From Skeletonema tropicum (lineage: Eukaryota > Bacillariophyta > Thalassiosirophyceae > Thalassiosirales > Thalassiosiraceae): a stretch of DNA of 64,000 bases. The position numbers were made by a program, and so were the translations under genes. Shown one piece after another: positions 1 through 11,294 of this stretch. Location of the stretch: the NCBI GenBank assembly GCA_037178625.1, contig CM074132.1:3100001-3164000 (forward strand), in the 5' to 3' direction. Position 1 is the first letter of the stretch, and each line of letters starts with the position of its first letter. A model generated the notes under the pieces. It had not been told where the DNA came from. It saw nothing but the letters and a program-made list of their open reading frames with translations, and did no database searches.

Positions 1-171
1 GAAGAGCAAACGTTGGGGTTGTCCTCTTCTTCCTCTGCAATTAGTGCCATGACAGTAGCAATACCGAGTACTCCTAGTAGCAATTGTTCGGGAAAGAGGA
101 GGGTACCGTGCAGGAGTGATCCTAATTGTATTTGGAGGCGTGCTCCTCATAGGATATGTGTTGCTGCATAA
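1..171 (+). CDS. 3' end of an unidentified protein (partial)
   Basis: The first frame is open from base 1 to a TAA at 169-171. It encodes the last 56 residues of a protein whose beginning lies outside the window. The visible part is Ser/Thr-rich and ends in a short basic, Cys-containing tail (motif RRAPHRICVAA). No domain can be recognised. It could also be a chance open frame, since only 56 codons are visible. The next 300 bases (172-486) hold no gene that I can see. Confidence 0.3.
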   Translation, partial: EEQTLGLSSSSSAISAMTVAIPSTPSSNCSGKRRVPCRSDPNCIWRRAPHRICVAA

Positions 172-486
172 CCACGGAAAAATCTCGGGGTATTGCTGGA
201 GTTATTACCTTTATTGATTACCTTCCAAACGATGTGCGTTATATATGGCCAAGATGAAAAGATGACCATATTATCTTCTAGCTTGCGGGTTGATGGCAAG
301 TAAGGCAAGAATGTTAAGTCAAACTTGACTGTACTTTGGTCATTATTTGATGGTGCGCGTCATACAGGTATCATTGAGCTACTAATAACACGACTGCGAC
401 TTCTAACGGAGCTTTGATTTATCTTCGTAGAACTGTACAATAACAAATTTTCTTACCAGTCAAACTTTTCCACGGCAAGATCTATG

Positions 487-2690
487 TCATAGCGCTTTGG
501 AGATGGCTTTCAAATCTTTTACTATTGCATTTGAGCCACCGCAATAGAACATGCTCCATTCTTCAAGAGGTTTCTCGCCGCTGCTTGCATTCATCAGTTT
601 AACCAATCCTCGATCGTAGTTTACCGTAGCACAGAAATAACCTAAAGCCCCACATATACATATGTTGGAGTCGCCAAACACAGATGTACAATTACCATGA
701 CTATGATTTGTGGAAAAGTGTTGAGATAAATTGTGCATAGAAGTTTTCTCGCTGCTTCCATATCGGTCGAACCAATCATTGTAGAGAATAAATCTCTGGA
801 TGATCGTTTATCGGTGACGGTCGCACAGTGGCCACTGGAAGGAAGACACTAAACTCTGCCCGGTTGATGAATTCCGATCTATTTGTATCAATGGCATCAA
901 AAAAATCTTCAATATCGCTACGAGAGTATTCTCTAATGACTCCAAGAAACCGAGATATCATTGCATCAAGACCCAACAAGCTCACGTGGTCGTCAGAAAT
1001 TACATCTAAGGAAGACTCCATGTTGTCAATTCTTCCAAGTGACCGGATTCCACGTCCATGGCCCTTGCATTCTCTTTGCGGCATTCTCCGTCTCTTTCAC
1101 AGCGTAGCCAAACATATCATCTTCATCGTATATATTTCTGACACGAGCCATCGCTATCTATCATCATTCTCTTACGGAACGGGGCGTTTGCGATCTTCTT
1201 CTGCTTCTCATACAACTCCTCGGGAAGGCCTTCGCCAGAGTGAATCGCTGTTATAATCCCAGTTATAGTGTTTTCGAGATTTGGCCTGGACCTGAGATGA
1301 AAACTTGGCAGGGATATTGCTTGGCAGCGCTAGCTCACGCTCACCTGTGTAGAAGATGAAAGCAAATGAGTTCCTAGTTATTGCGCTTATGTCAACTTTG
1401 TGAAGGATGAACTCGATAAGACCTGGATCACGGAACTAAACAAACAGAAAGCACAAATGGACGGATGAGAATAAGTACAGCAAGTGGAAAGAAACAAAGT
1501 GGAAATCATCATCGACAGTGACGATGTACTCATCCCCCAGATAATGTTGATTCGTTTCCTGCCTGCATAGTTCATCATCAGGGAAAGGGTTGGGGTAATA
1601 CCAATACCTGTAGCTACTGCAACAGCATTCGACGTTGACACCGCCGTATCCGAGAACTCCGTCATGAAAGGCCCGTTCACGTACAACTGTCACATACATG
1701 GCGCTTTAATCTTGTAATCTTGTCATACATTTGATTAGTCCAATCGCCGCCAGAGTTGATACAGAGCATAGAATGATTCTCTTTTGATGGGTCTAGAAAC
1801 ATCATAAACGCATGCCATTGATATTTTGAGATCCAGGGACACATGATCAATACATACGATGTTGGCGATCTATCCTCCCACGACTTTGGATTCTTGAAAT
1901 GCAAAGCAACACCCTTCTCACCGTACCGTTCAAGTAGGCAGTCTCGATCAAATTGTTTTCCTTGACATATCCAAAGATGTAATCGGCAACATACACATGA
2001 GCCACGGTATCCTTGATGGATCATGAAACGGGAGAGAAATCGCCCATACGATGGAAAGGAGGTAATGAAGCCCTTTACGTACTTCGAACCTCATGCGCTG
2101 CTTCAGAAATGGGACTGCCAATGGCCAGCATATCAGAGGCGTGACAGCTGCGGCGATAAAGCCGGTGAAACCAGCGCCGTTTTGCCACAAAAGACTCATC
2201 TCATTATTCAATCCCAATCGCAGCAAGTGAAAGAAGGAATGAGACATAGTCTCGATGCCTACTACAATACCAAAGATCTTGTGAACCGTGTTCATATCAC
2301 CGAAGTCGATCCATTCCCGCAACAGCGTACGGCGCAGGTGGGTGTTGAGATTATGAGCTTTGGATAGGAATAGCATCATGTAGAGAGGATAGTCGAAGAA
2401 CGCGGAGCACCTAGCAAGTGCAAGAAGGATCATGGAGAGTGTATTCGTATTCGTGGCGCAAATCGTCTTTCTGGGGCAGATGCATCGCTCCAAATCATCG
2501 TCGCATCCAGGAGCAACGCCTACTTCTGCTACTTCAGCCGATGTCATTATTAGTCCGTAAGGTGGAAGTAGTACCTGAAGCAGACATGCGAGGAGGCTGA
2601 TGGTGCTAAAGAAGAATACAGCATGACACCAATGTAAGTTCTTGAAAGGTGTCCGTCTTTTCGTCAATGATCTGGAGCTGATCCATTTCA
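487..2690 (-). pseudogene. decayed NADPH oxidase / ferric reductase-like gene
   Basis: Conserved pieces of a flavocytochrome-b (NOX/FRE) protein appear in order on the minus strand, but in shifting frames. From 2667 to about 2025 is the heme-binding membrane part, with VHKIFGIV and HSFFHLLRL carrying the expected histidines. Then come VYVADYIFGY (about 2000), ERYGEKGVALHFKNP (about 1920), the FAD-type stretch YQWHAF and GDWT (about 1830-1740), VNGPF and ATGIGITP (about 1680-1600), FIFYTGEREL (about 1360), an EF-hand-like loop DTNRSEFINRAE (about 870), and the C-terminal FYCGGS (about 540). At least seven frame changes separate these pieces. Some act as one-base losses and others as one-base gains, and several have no GT-AG intron that could explain them. 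The neighbouring genes are open for hundreds of codons, so this is probably a true pseudogene. The 5' end is unclear; a first exon may lie in 2700-3075. Confidence 0.75.
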
Positions 2691-4818
2691 GCTGAAGCTA
2701 GTTTATTGCTTTCGCCGAGGCTAATACTCTGCTTAGAAGGCTGCCGCTTCCGAAGAATTGAACTTGGTTTTCTTTTTTAGATTTGTTCTTTATTATCTCT
2801 GTTTCAGAGTGCTTTGGTTGAGAGGTAGGTCTTTGTGCAGCGAAGCAGTATGTTGCGTCGAATACAAGCTTTGCTTGAGACAAATGACTGCTTCGAGTGA
2901 TAGCTGTCGGGTAAGGAGCTTTTGCTTCTCGCTTCTCATGGGAGACATGGTTGTGAGTTGTGACTTGCGGAGGATGATCAAGCATGTCACCGAGTGGTGT
3001 CGCTTCGTCGTTGAGATGCAAACAGAAGAAATGGACAGTATATCTCTGCCAAATATGGTACCAAGAAATGAACATTCAGACTCATTTGAGTTAATTTTAA
3101 CTGCTCAGATTCGAGTATCTGGAGGATTCGAATGCTGAGGCAGAAACTACATCAAACAGACAGTGCGATGGGTAGTGCTGTTCCTACGCTCGTGGAGGCT
3201 CGCGGTGTCCAAGCTTCGGTAGAAGATTAGAGCTGTAGTATCTTTTGATTATGGTGGTGATGGATAGAGGGAGGTGGGCTCAAATTTTGCTGCGGTGTTT
3301 CTCCTCCTCCTCCGCCTCCTCCGCCTCCGGGCTACCGCGCAAAAAAAATGCGAATGGGAAAAAAATGCGAATACTAACAAACACTAACAAAACGCAGCAA
3401 ACAACCATGTCAGTACCTCCACTATAGCAGGCACAAAAATAGACCTTCGACAAAAACGGCGATTGAGGATGCCAAACTGAAGTCTATCCGAATATGATTA
3501 TTCCTTAATTGAACAATTTATATCTATTACTGGTGGAGATAACATAGTAGCGATTTCGTCATTTTTACCATGTAAAAATCACTAACAAAAATCGCCTCCT
3601 GACGCCACATGTCCAATGTTGCGCAACTACTGCATGGCGAATATAGTAGTTGAAATGCTGACCAGTGGCTCTATAGAAAGCTAATAATATGGGCTGTCAT
3701 ATAATGGCTCGTTGATGGTGTTATAATCCTACCATGACTCTTTATCAGGCTGTGGAGTAGGTTTGTTGACATGGTTGTTGGGAGTGTGTAGTTTTGTGGG
3801 GAGTTTTGTGTGAGGTTCGCTAGTAAAAATGGTGGATTCACGAGTTCCAACTCGGGACCTAAATGCGAACGCATTTTTTTGGGCGGTAGCGGGCCTCCTC
3901 CTCCTCCTCCTCCTCCTCCTTCTCCTTCGTCAGATAATTTTTGAATTTGGGAGTCCGTCTCTACTGAGCAAGTCGGGGTACGATAGAGCAAGCAATCAAA
4001 GCAACAGGGCGGGACGGTATTTATGCACAAGTAGGTATTGTACTTCGCATCTGGGAGAAAGTTGGGTGAGCTGTGCATTCCCCTCCTTTAGCGCCGCCCT
4101 TTTTTGAAAAAACAGGCTTTTACATTACCTATATATGTAACAGAAATTTTAAAGTACGTCTGGTGGGCCCTCAAGAGGCGACATTATCTACGCTAAGTGA
4201 TAACGAACATGTGCTGCAGTAGGCTGCAGTAGCTATTATTTCCCAGATCGCTACTAGGTAGGAGGAGATATTTCTCCAATTCTCCGATCCGGGTTTTACC
4301 GATTCTAAAGGTTAATTAACTTCTATCCTTTCCTGCTTCAACTTATTTGATCGCGGCAAAGCTAAGTAAGTACTTTTGGTCGACACACCAACATCTCCGA
4401 TCTGGGTTCGCCGTTTGTCATTCCAAAAACTTGAAGTTCAAGCTGTTGGTTTTTGTCGATGAAGAAATGTCTTAAGCCTCCCGATGTCTTCTTCAACCGT
4501 TTGTATGTGCGTTGTGAATGCAATAGGACTGAGTTAATTGACAATGTGCAGCTGTTGCGCAGTGAATACTGACACCATTAGCCGGTTGTCACTTCAAAAA
4601 CTTCAAGTTGCTTATAGTACAAATTGTATTAATAAATTTAAAGTGAGTTTTTGACCACGTGTGTAGCTTGAATTTTACACTTATATAGGAGTTGTCTCCT
4701 GTCTTAAATGTTCCGTGCAGGTTGTGCGTTGTGCTTTTGGGAGTTGTGCATTATTTGTTCAACGTCAACGAGTACTTGGTAGCTTGTAGCATGAAAACAC
4801 AAAACACAAATAATTAAA
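2691..4818. other. gene-poor stretch with low-complexity runs
   Basis: I see no convincing gene here. Two CCT-type runs (about 3300-3333 and 3893-3935) each sit next to a shared motif. The text gggcggtagcgggcctcc (about 3880) resembles the reverse complement of the text around 3330-3350 (GCGCGGTAGCCCGG next to poly-T and GCATT). This suggests two remnants of one repeat in opposite orientation. Two similar stretches, tcattccaaaaacttgaagtt (about 4419) and tcacttcaaaaacttcaagtt (about 4588), look like another diverged duplicate. The last part should contain the promoter of the DUF6824 gene that begins at 4819. Confidence 0.35.
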
Positions 4819-6090
4819 ATGATACAACCAACACCCGCTGACGTATTGTTAGGTCGAGGGGCGTCCTTCAATCGACATCCTGGCAATGAAATTTTTAGGA
4901 AGATGCTCGATGAGCAGAAGGTAAGAAGCTCTACAATCCCATGGTCATCCGCATCCTCTCTCTAGATAATCGGTTGATTCATAGTCTTCAAACATAACCA
5001 CACGATTGGCCATAGGAATTCACTAACCAACCTCACCATGTCTCTTTTCCAACAGGTAATTTACTCAAAGAGTGCGAAGGTGCGAAAGGTTGCCATATCC
5101 AAATCCATCGTTGAAGCAATTTACTCGAAGGAGCCGCCTGGGAGATTTCTCAAGAAGTGTGCTAAAACTGGCAAATGGGAAGAGCTCTCAAAGAATGAAG
5201 CATACAACAAGGCAGCACAAGCAATGGCCTATGCGGTCAGAGATATGGAGAAGAGGGGACAATCACATGCGGTCCCATCCCAAATTACTCTTGTAAGGCG
5301 CACAGGTGAAGAATCAGAACAAATTGCTAATCAGGCAGCAGATAACTCTACAGACCCGAGTCTTCAGCTTCAGCGGTTGCTGCTTCAACCACAACAGCTC
5401 AGTACTGCCAGTCTTCATACAAGCCACCAACCAACACATGAAATGCCGGTTGCTTCTCTGAATGGATTAGCTCAATTACTATATAGCGAACAGCAGCAGC
5501 AAACTCGTCAGCAGCAACAATGGCAGTTGCCCCTTTCACTCATGGGGTCGGGCCTATTACAGCCACAGCCACAGCCACAACATGCATTTGCTTCGATCCC
5601 GTCGAATCTATCTCAAATGACAAATCCTTCCTTATCAGTTCAATCTGAGATGGCGTTGCTTAATGACATCCTTCGGCAGGCTTCTTCTTCTTCGCTCCAA
5701 GGGTCAATTGCCAATCTTCTTGGAATGCAATCGATCTCGAGCAGGCCAGATTTGCCCAGTCTGACAAGAGGAATTCCACAAAACCAAACAGGTATGCTAA
5801 GTGTGAATCAATTGCAACATCGTCTTGATGCGTTACTGCAAAATCAGTTGCTATCATCCCTTGCACAAAATCAGTGGCTGCTTCAGCAACCGTCACGACC
5901 GCTCGATTTACTGCAACAGGCACTGCCGTCTCTGCTCCAATCGAATAGCTTGCAGAATCCAACAAACGCTCGCCCTCTTCTTTCTCAAATGGTAACTTCT
6001 TCGTCACTACATTCTTCATCAACACGGCAGGATGAAGGGAAAGAAGAAGAAAAAGAGAGTGAAAGTGAGCGATCAGTAGGTGATCGATAG
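4819..6090 (+). CDS. DUF6824-domain protein A (diatom-type, Gln-rich)
   Basis: Two exons encode about 378 residues. Exon 1 is 4819-4920 (ATG, 34 codons). The intron is 4921-5055 (GTAAGA...CAACAG, 135 nt, phase 0). Exon 2 is 5056-6090. The N-terminal domain is split by the intron. It starts with the DVLLGRG and HPGN motifs in exon 1 and continues with AISKSIVEAIY, PPGRFLKK, WEEL and a QAMAYAVR helix in exon 2. This matches the pattern I know as DUF6824, a domain family abundant in diatoms, sometimes next to transcription-factor domains; its function is unknown. The rest is Gln/Leu/Ser-rich low-complexity sequence and the C-terminus is acidic. A paralogue with the same exon-1 length and intron phase lies at 36351-37778. 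A nuclear regulatory role is only a guess. Confidence 0.85.
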
Positions 6091-6436
6091 GTGCTACAGA
6101 TTTGGGCGGGGCAGTTTACCTCGCGTAATGTTGGAGTGCATGGTGCACTTGGACCTCACCTCTTTTTAGCACAATACATAGCTTAGGCGTATACATCTTT
6201 TGCTTCGTTCTGATCGTCTAGAGGTCAAGCTTAGTTAATACTACGAGATAAAATACATACTTCAGCACTTGGTTCTTATATTTATCACATTTTAAAGGTA
6301 GCTCCCTGTAAGATGCCTCTCACTCTTCTCGTGTACATTTTCTTTCATCATCGACAGCCACAAACTTTCAAAATCTTTGAGAGCGAAACCAAAGCTGCCC
6401 ACTCACACGGGAGGCTCAAGGCTCTCAATCGAAGCG

Positions 6437-8653
6437 CTAATTCCTGGGTACAGGCAAGACCATGAAGTCCCAAGCACAGGCGACCGCATTCTCGGGCAAT
6501 TCACAAGCCTTCATCGCCTGCCTTTCCATCCGTGTCATGATCGTGAGGCTTTCAATGGACTGGTCTCCCTTGTACCGAGCACTGAAATGATTCAAGACAA
6601 GCCTCTTCGCCCCAACGCGCTTCGCAAAATCACCAGCCATAAAAGGAGTTGAATGGCCATGGATTTTTGCATCCCTGGTAACAAGCCTTAAAGTCCCTTC
6701 TTTATCAACTCCAGGAAGAAAAGTGTTCGTTGCTTCATGAATAAGTACATCACAATCTTGCGCCAAACCTTCTAATGCACGACAATCAGCTGTATCACCA
6801 CAAATCACAACCTTCCTTCCTTTTCCTGGCGGTTCCACGACATCTTCCTGATTTAGTACTGTGCCATCCGGAAATGTATAGCTCCCTCCCACCGGTAAAT
6901 TCTTCACCAAAGCCATCAACTTCATAGGATTCCGCACTCCAGCTTCGACCAACTCTTTACGATTTCTTTCAATCACCGGCAACACATTTTCGGGCATGAG
7001 ACGACCTGGACGATCATCCTCTTGAACTACATAGCCGAGACAAGGCACCCCGTGACTCATTGGGGCAGCATGCACAGACACGCCACCATCATCCAAAACC
7101 TCCCATACTGGTGCACCATCGGAAGATTTAGGGTGATCATATACTGGATAAATATCTTGACCACCATGAACCTCACCAAAGTCTTTATTTGGCTCCAAAT
7201 TCACCATAGGAGCGCGGCTAATCCAACTCGAGGAGTCTTCTCCAGCCAACCCCTTCGTTCCCCATTTCATACCTCTTCTACCATCACTTTTCAGCTGATA
7301 GTAAAAACGTCCATTGCGACGATGACCCTCCTCCCACTCAGGAGCCATTGGAACATCCATCAATTCATGCACACGATAAGGAGGTACAACACGTGATACA
7401 CTGTAACGAATGGCCACACGTAGCCACATCCGTAACCCCTCCGGACCATAAATCTCAACTGGTGGAGCGTCACGATCACGGTCTGTTCCCATGAGACATA
7501 AAAGACCAGGTAGTCCGAAGGAATGATCCCCGTGACAATGGGTAATGAAGATTTTCGAAATTTTCCCAGGTTTGATGCTGGATGTTTTTTGAACCGATAA
7601 CTGTGTTGACTCTCCACAATCAAAGAGCCACGTCCCACCTGTCGCAGCAACCTGCGGATTGTGCTTCTTTCTCTCTCCCCCATTCATCACCTGGTCAAAT
7701 TCACGATTATTCCTCCAATTCAAACGTATCGCAGTACAACTGACTCCCCGGGTGACACCGGGGGTACATGACGCAGTCCCCACGAACACTATATCCATAT
7801 CAGTCTGAGTTGCATTCTTCAACATGGGATGGTACTGGTGTCTCATGTCATTATCACCGATTCCCGGAGGAACATCGTAAGTTAATGAATTTAGTTCACA
7901 ATGTTCGATGTTATCTGCTGTGATACCCTCAGATAATACACTGTCGATAGAACAAGCGTCGACAATCGCGTCGTGGAGTGGAGGGTAGCGGTCCAAAACT
8001 TCGAGTACTATTCTATCCTTCGGGGTTAGAACGTATGTTGAGTCGTTGTTGTTGTTATCATTGTCATCTGATGTAGGACTTTCTGGAAGAGGAGGCATGC
8101 GCATTCCGACGGAACGTTTTTTCTTAGTATTTGCCTTAGAAGATTCATTGGACGAAGTTGGTGCGGCTTCATTTTTAGGTGGTGATGATGTGGTTGAAAT
8201 TGACGTAGACGGTTCGTCATTATTGTTGACATAATTCCAAACAAAATCCACAATTTGCTTCTTCAGTTTAAGATTAGTGGCTTCGCCCCGAGGTATTAAA
8301 ATGTTGTTGTCTGTCATGAACGATTTGAGTTCTTTGATAGTCATCTTTTCAAATGTACTTCGATTGAGTGTGTCAATATTTGGTTCGGTTGCCACCTGCA
8401 AGATAGTATTCTTCTGCCTATGTACACGGCACTTATGTGTAGGAAGAGGCTGCATGAAGGCATCTGATGCAGTTATCGGAGACGATAATATTAACGAACT
8501 TATGCTCCTTTGATTTTGTGACGGAGAGAAGATGTAGGCACAAAACAATGCACAACGAAGGAAGGAATTACTGCCTCCATCTCGACGTCTCTTGTGATGC
8601 CTCCTCCTTCTGTTGGGGCTAGAGCCGCCCAAGCAAGTGATACTTCCCGACAT
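6437..8653 (-). CDS. ribonuclease Z (tRNA 3'-end endonuclease), with N-terminal SAP-like helix pair
   Basis: A single-exon gene of 738 residues starting at an ATG in an N-terminal basic leader. RNase Z removes the 3' trailer of pre-tRNAs. The metallo-beta-lactamase fold is clear. It begins DIVFVGTASCTPG (about residue 287), and the zinc motif ITHCHGDHSFGLPG has HCHGDH at about 372-377. The GDT motif is at about 619-621, HEATN at about 639-643, HGHS at about 665-668, and NHFSARY at about 688-694. Residues 103-142 (MTIKELKSF ... LKKQIVDF) resemble a SAP-type helix pair, an unusual addition. The leader has a hydrophobic stretch followed by TASDAFMQP, reminiscent of the diatom plastid ASAFAP site, so plastid import is possible but unproven. 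A linker at 145-205 is Ser/Asn/Asp-rich. Confidence 0.9.
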   Translation of the reverse strand: MSGSITCLGGSSPNRRRRHHKRRRDGGSNSFLRCALFCAYIFSPSQNQRSISSLILSSPITASDAFMQPLPTHKCRVHRQKNTILQVATEPNIDTLNRSTFEKMTIKELKSFMTDNNILIPRGEATNLKLKKQIVDFVWNYVNNNDEPSTSISTTSSPPKNEAAPTSSNESSKANTKKKRSVGMRMPPLPESPTSDDNDNNNNDSTYVLTPKDRIVLEVLDRYPPLHDAIVDACSIDSVLSEGITADNIEHCELNSLTYDVPPGIGDNDMRHQYHPMLKNATQTDMDIVFVGTASCTPGVTRGVSCTAIRLNWRNNREFDQVMNGGERKKHNPQVAATGGTWLFDCGESTQLSVQKTSSIKPGKISKIFITHCHGDHSFGLPGLLCLMGTDRDRDAPPVEIYGPEGLRMWLRVAIRYSVSRVVPPYRVHELMDVPMAPEWEEGHRRNGRFYYQLKSDGRRGMKWGTKGLAGEDSSSWISRAPMVNLEPNKDFGEVHGGQDIYPVYDHPKSSDGAPVWEVLDDGGVSVHAAPMSHGVPCLGYVVQEDDRPGRLMPENVLPVIERNRKELVEAGVRNPMKLMALVKNLPVGGSYTFPDGTVLNQEDVVEPPGKGRKVVICGDTADCRALEGLAQDCDVLIHEATNTFLPGVDKEGTLRLVTRDAKIHGHSTPFMAGDFAKRVGAKRLVLNHFSARYKGDQSIESLTIMTRMERQAMKACELPENAVACAWDFMVLPVPRN

Positions 8654-9283
8654 TGTGATAACGTTGATTGCCTCTCTCTCTAGAGATGACAGAATATGAA
8701 ATCAGTCAGTAGGAGGGCGCCCTTCACCTCCAGACAACATCTCACCGGCCGTCATAGAGCGGTTCGTGCGTGTGCGTTGTGTGTTGTGTTGATGTGGAAG
8801 AAGAAAAAAAGTTTGTGGTGATGGGCAGTCAAGACAGGTGTCTTCCACCTTTTCGATCATCATCCTTTTTGTCTCTCCTTTTTAGCTTGCTTTGGTCCGA
8901 TCTCCGAGCTACCCCTGCCATTCTCTTTTGGTGTTAATCCAACAGTGCACTCGTTGTATCGTATGGGTATTCGGCATTGGCTTGGTTGTTTCTAGATAGT
9001 TTCAAGCGTAAACCTACACTCTAGTGATTGAGCAACACAAACTCAGACGCAAGCATCAAGATGACAACATCAGTAGAAGTTGTTTGATGCAATGAATTGC
9101 AATACATAATGCAAAAGAGTCAAACTTTAACTGCTTTTAATGATTGATTTAAGAGACAGGTATGTATGGTGAGGTGTGTCACCACAAATTTTCACTTATC
9201 ACAGTCAATAAGCACACCTCCACACACACAAAACTAATGCACACATACAAAAGTGAGGACAATTTGGCTTGCCCAACTCTTAC
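8654..9283. other. intergenic: RNase Z promoter and SQD2 3' UTR
   Basis: Both flanking genes are on the minus strand. This 630-base stretch therefore should hold the upstream region of the RNase Z gene and the 3' untranslated region of the sulfolipid synthase gene. I recognise no RNA gene or repeat in it. Confidence 0.4.
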
Positions 9284-10798
9284 TTAAGCAGCTTGAGCCT
9301 GAGCATCAATACTACCATCGTCTTCATCGGTCTTACGTTTCCTAAATCCAGGAATTCGTAGTTTTTGGAACACTCTTGCGATTCTCATTCTCAGCAATCT
9401 CCACACGCCTACTGTGTTGGCACTTCCAAATCCACCGAACGCCCTCTTGTGGAAGTTGATCAAAGCCTTTTCGTACTGAACATTCCTCAAGACTGATGTG
9501 GCAGCCTCCCATCCCCACTTTTCAGCCTCAGCCCTTGCCCTAACTCCCATTTCACTGCGATACTTGCTATCCATCAATTTCTTGGCACAATTCAAATACC
9601 CCTCAGTATCACCAGGCTGCACTAAAAATCCAGTATCACCATCCCGAATCAAGTCGGGAATACCCCCAGCAGCACATCCAATAACGGGAACTCCACTGGC
9701 CATACTTTCCAATACGACAAATCCCAATGTTTCCGAGTCACTTGGCATCATGAAGGCATCGGCCGAAGCGAATGCCGAACTAAGCTCATCCCCACTCAAT
9801 TGACCCGTAAAGACTGTCTTGGTATCCTTGAAATATTCCTTCAACTCATCCTCCTGCGGTCCAGTCCCAACAATACAAAGACGAGCATTTGGAATCTGCT
9901 CCAACACTGGCTTAATATCCTTCAACCTCTTCTCCGCCCCAAGCCTCCCAACATACACCATCAAAAAATCGTCCTCATTCCCATCCGTCATCTTCGTCCT
10001 CATCTCCTCACTCTTAAACTTCGGATCAAACCTCACCGTATCAATCCCCTTCCTCCAAACATCCACCCTCGGAATCCCATTCGCCTCCATCTCCTCCTTC
10101 ATCTGTGGACTCGTTACCAATGTCAAATCGGCCCTCGAGTGACAAAACCTCAACAACGCCCAACAAATCTCCTCCACCCCTGGTACAAACCCCAAATAAT
10201 TCCTTCCATACAATGGTAAATGCGTATGATACGACAACAACAATGGGATACGCATGACACGCGCATAGAACAATCCAGCAAAGAGCATAAATCCTGGACT
10301 CGTAACATGGATCAAATCCGGTCGATTCTTCTCCATTAATTTCGCCCCCTTCATTTCCGGCAGGTCAAATGTCAATGTGATGTGATTGTAGAGGGGAAAT
10401 ACAAAGCCTTGGGTGTGTTCAATGTTGTACCCGAAGGATTGTTGGGGTAGTTCGTCGGTGGGGGTTTTGGAGTCGGTGGTGAGGATGGTGACGTCATCGC
10501 CTGCTTGGGAGAGGTAGCGGAGCATTTCTTTGAAGCGGTTGGCGTAGCCAGAGACGTGGGTGAAGGGGGTGGGTTCGACTAGGAGGGCAACTTTGCGGGG
10601 TGGATTGCGTTTCAGGGGGGGGACAACCATGGCGTCTGAGGAGGAGGTGGAGGAGGCAAATAGAGTTGTGGTGGTGGTGGAAGATTTTTGAATGGTGGAG
10701 GTTGCCATTGTCCTTGATAATGTGGAGGCGGGCGAAAATGCCGATGAGGTAGAGATGGCAGCCAGTGAGGCAATTGCGGCTGCTGAGTAGAGCTTCAT
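9284..10798 (-). CDS. SQD2: UDP-sulfoquinovose:diacylglycerol sulfoquinovosyltransferase (sulfolipid synthase)
   Basis: A single exon of 504 residues. SQD2 transfers sulfoquinovose from UDP-sulfoquinovose to diacylglycerol, making the thylakoid lipid SQDG. The start fits a diatom bipartite plastid presequence: a hydrophobic signal peptide at residues 1-18, then SSAFSP (about 18-23) resembling the ASAFAP cleavage motif with Phe at +1, then a Ser/Thr-rich transit part. The mature GT-B glycosyltransferase (family GT4) runs from about residue 66. It shows VEPTPFTHVSGYANR, the SYHTHLP motif typical of SQD2, VWRKGIDTVRFDP, YVGRLGAEKR, VGTGP, and the nucleotide-sugar EX7E motif in SETLGFVVLESM. Nothing looks damaged. 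The family assignment is strong; catalytic specificity is from homology only. Confidence 0.93.
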   Translation of the reverse strand: MKLYSAAAIASLAAISTSSAFSPASTLSRTMATSTIQKSSTTTTTLFASSTSSSDAMVVPPLKRNPPRKVALLVEPTPFTHVSGYANRFKEMLRYLSQAGDDVTILTTDSKTPTDELPQQSFGYNIEHTQGFVFPLYNHITLTFDLPEMKGAKLMEKNRPDLIHVTSPGFMLFAGLFYARVMRIPLLLSYHTHLPLYGRNYLGFVPGVEEICWALLRFCHSRADLTLVTSPQMKEEMEANGIPRVDVWRKGIDTVRFDPKFKSEEMRTKMTDGNEDDFLMVYVGRLGAEKRLKDIKPVLEQIPNARLCIVGTGPQEDELKEYFKDTKTVFTGQLSGDELSSAFASADAFMMPSDSETLGFVVLESMASGVPVIGCAAGGIPDLIRDGDTGFLVQPGDTEGYLNCAKKLMDSKYRSEMGVRARAEAEKWGWEAATSVLRNVQYEKALINFHKRAFGGFGSANTVGVWRLLRMRIARVFQKLRIPGFRKRKTDEDDGSIDAQAQAA

Positions 10799-11294
10799 TA
10801 TCGTTCAAGGGTGGACAAGGAGGTTAGGATGGGGCAACAATGAGACTACTACGACGTGTGTTCGCCATGGAGGTATTTTGGGAGGAAAAGCCGGAAAATG
10901 ACGCGCTTCAAGTTTGTGGAGATTCGAGATTCATTTGTGGAGGAAAATAGAGAATAGGTAAAAGTGGGAAGAAGATGAATCTACTTGAACCTCTTTTGAA
11001 GATGGAGTCCAATCTCTCTCTCTCTTTTAGTCCAACCCAAGCTTGGAGTGTGGAGAAAGAAAGAGCTGAGAAGAAGTTACAAGTTGTCATATTATATTGT
11101 GAGAGACAGCAGCTTCAATCAATAATGGCTATAATTTTACAGATGATGGAGTACACAAGATGTGTCTCAGATGATTTACATTCAAGTGATTTTGTACTCA
11201 TGTGACCAAATGACACTACTGTGCCTGCTTCGATCCTTTATTCAATGAATAATTATTATTCCACCTCCCCCTATCTACCATCAGCACATTAGCA
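10799..11294. other. intergenic: SQD2 promoter and Cgr1 3' region
   Basis: About 500 bases between two minus-strand genes. No conserved open frame is evident; short plus-strand frames here have no recognisable content. It should contain the SQD2 promoter. Confidence 0.35.

Noticed and set aside
828..1256. Plus-strand open frame of 142 codons
   Set aside because: It is the shadow of the NOX/FRE pseudogene, whose motifs read on the minus strand here.
2758..3138. Plus-strand open frame of 126 codons
   Set aside because: It starts from a non-standard context, has no recognisable motif and overlaps a possible 5' exon of the minus-strand pseudogene.
3829..3870. tRNA-like text (cgagttccaactcg)
   Set aside because: It makes a small hairpin but there is no matching acceptor stem, anticodon arm or D arm around it.
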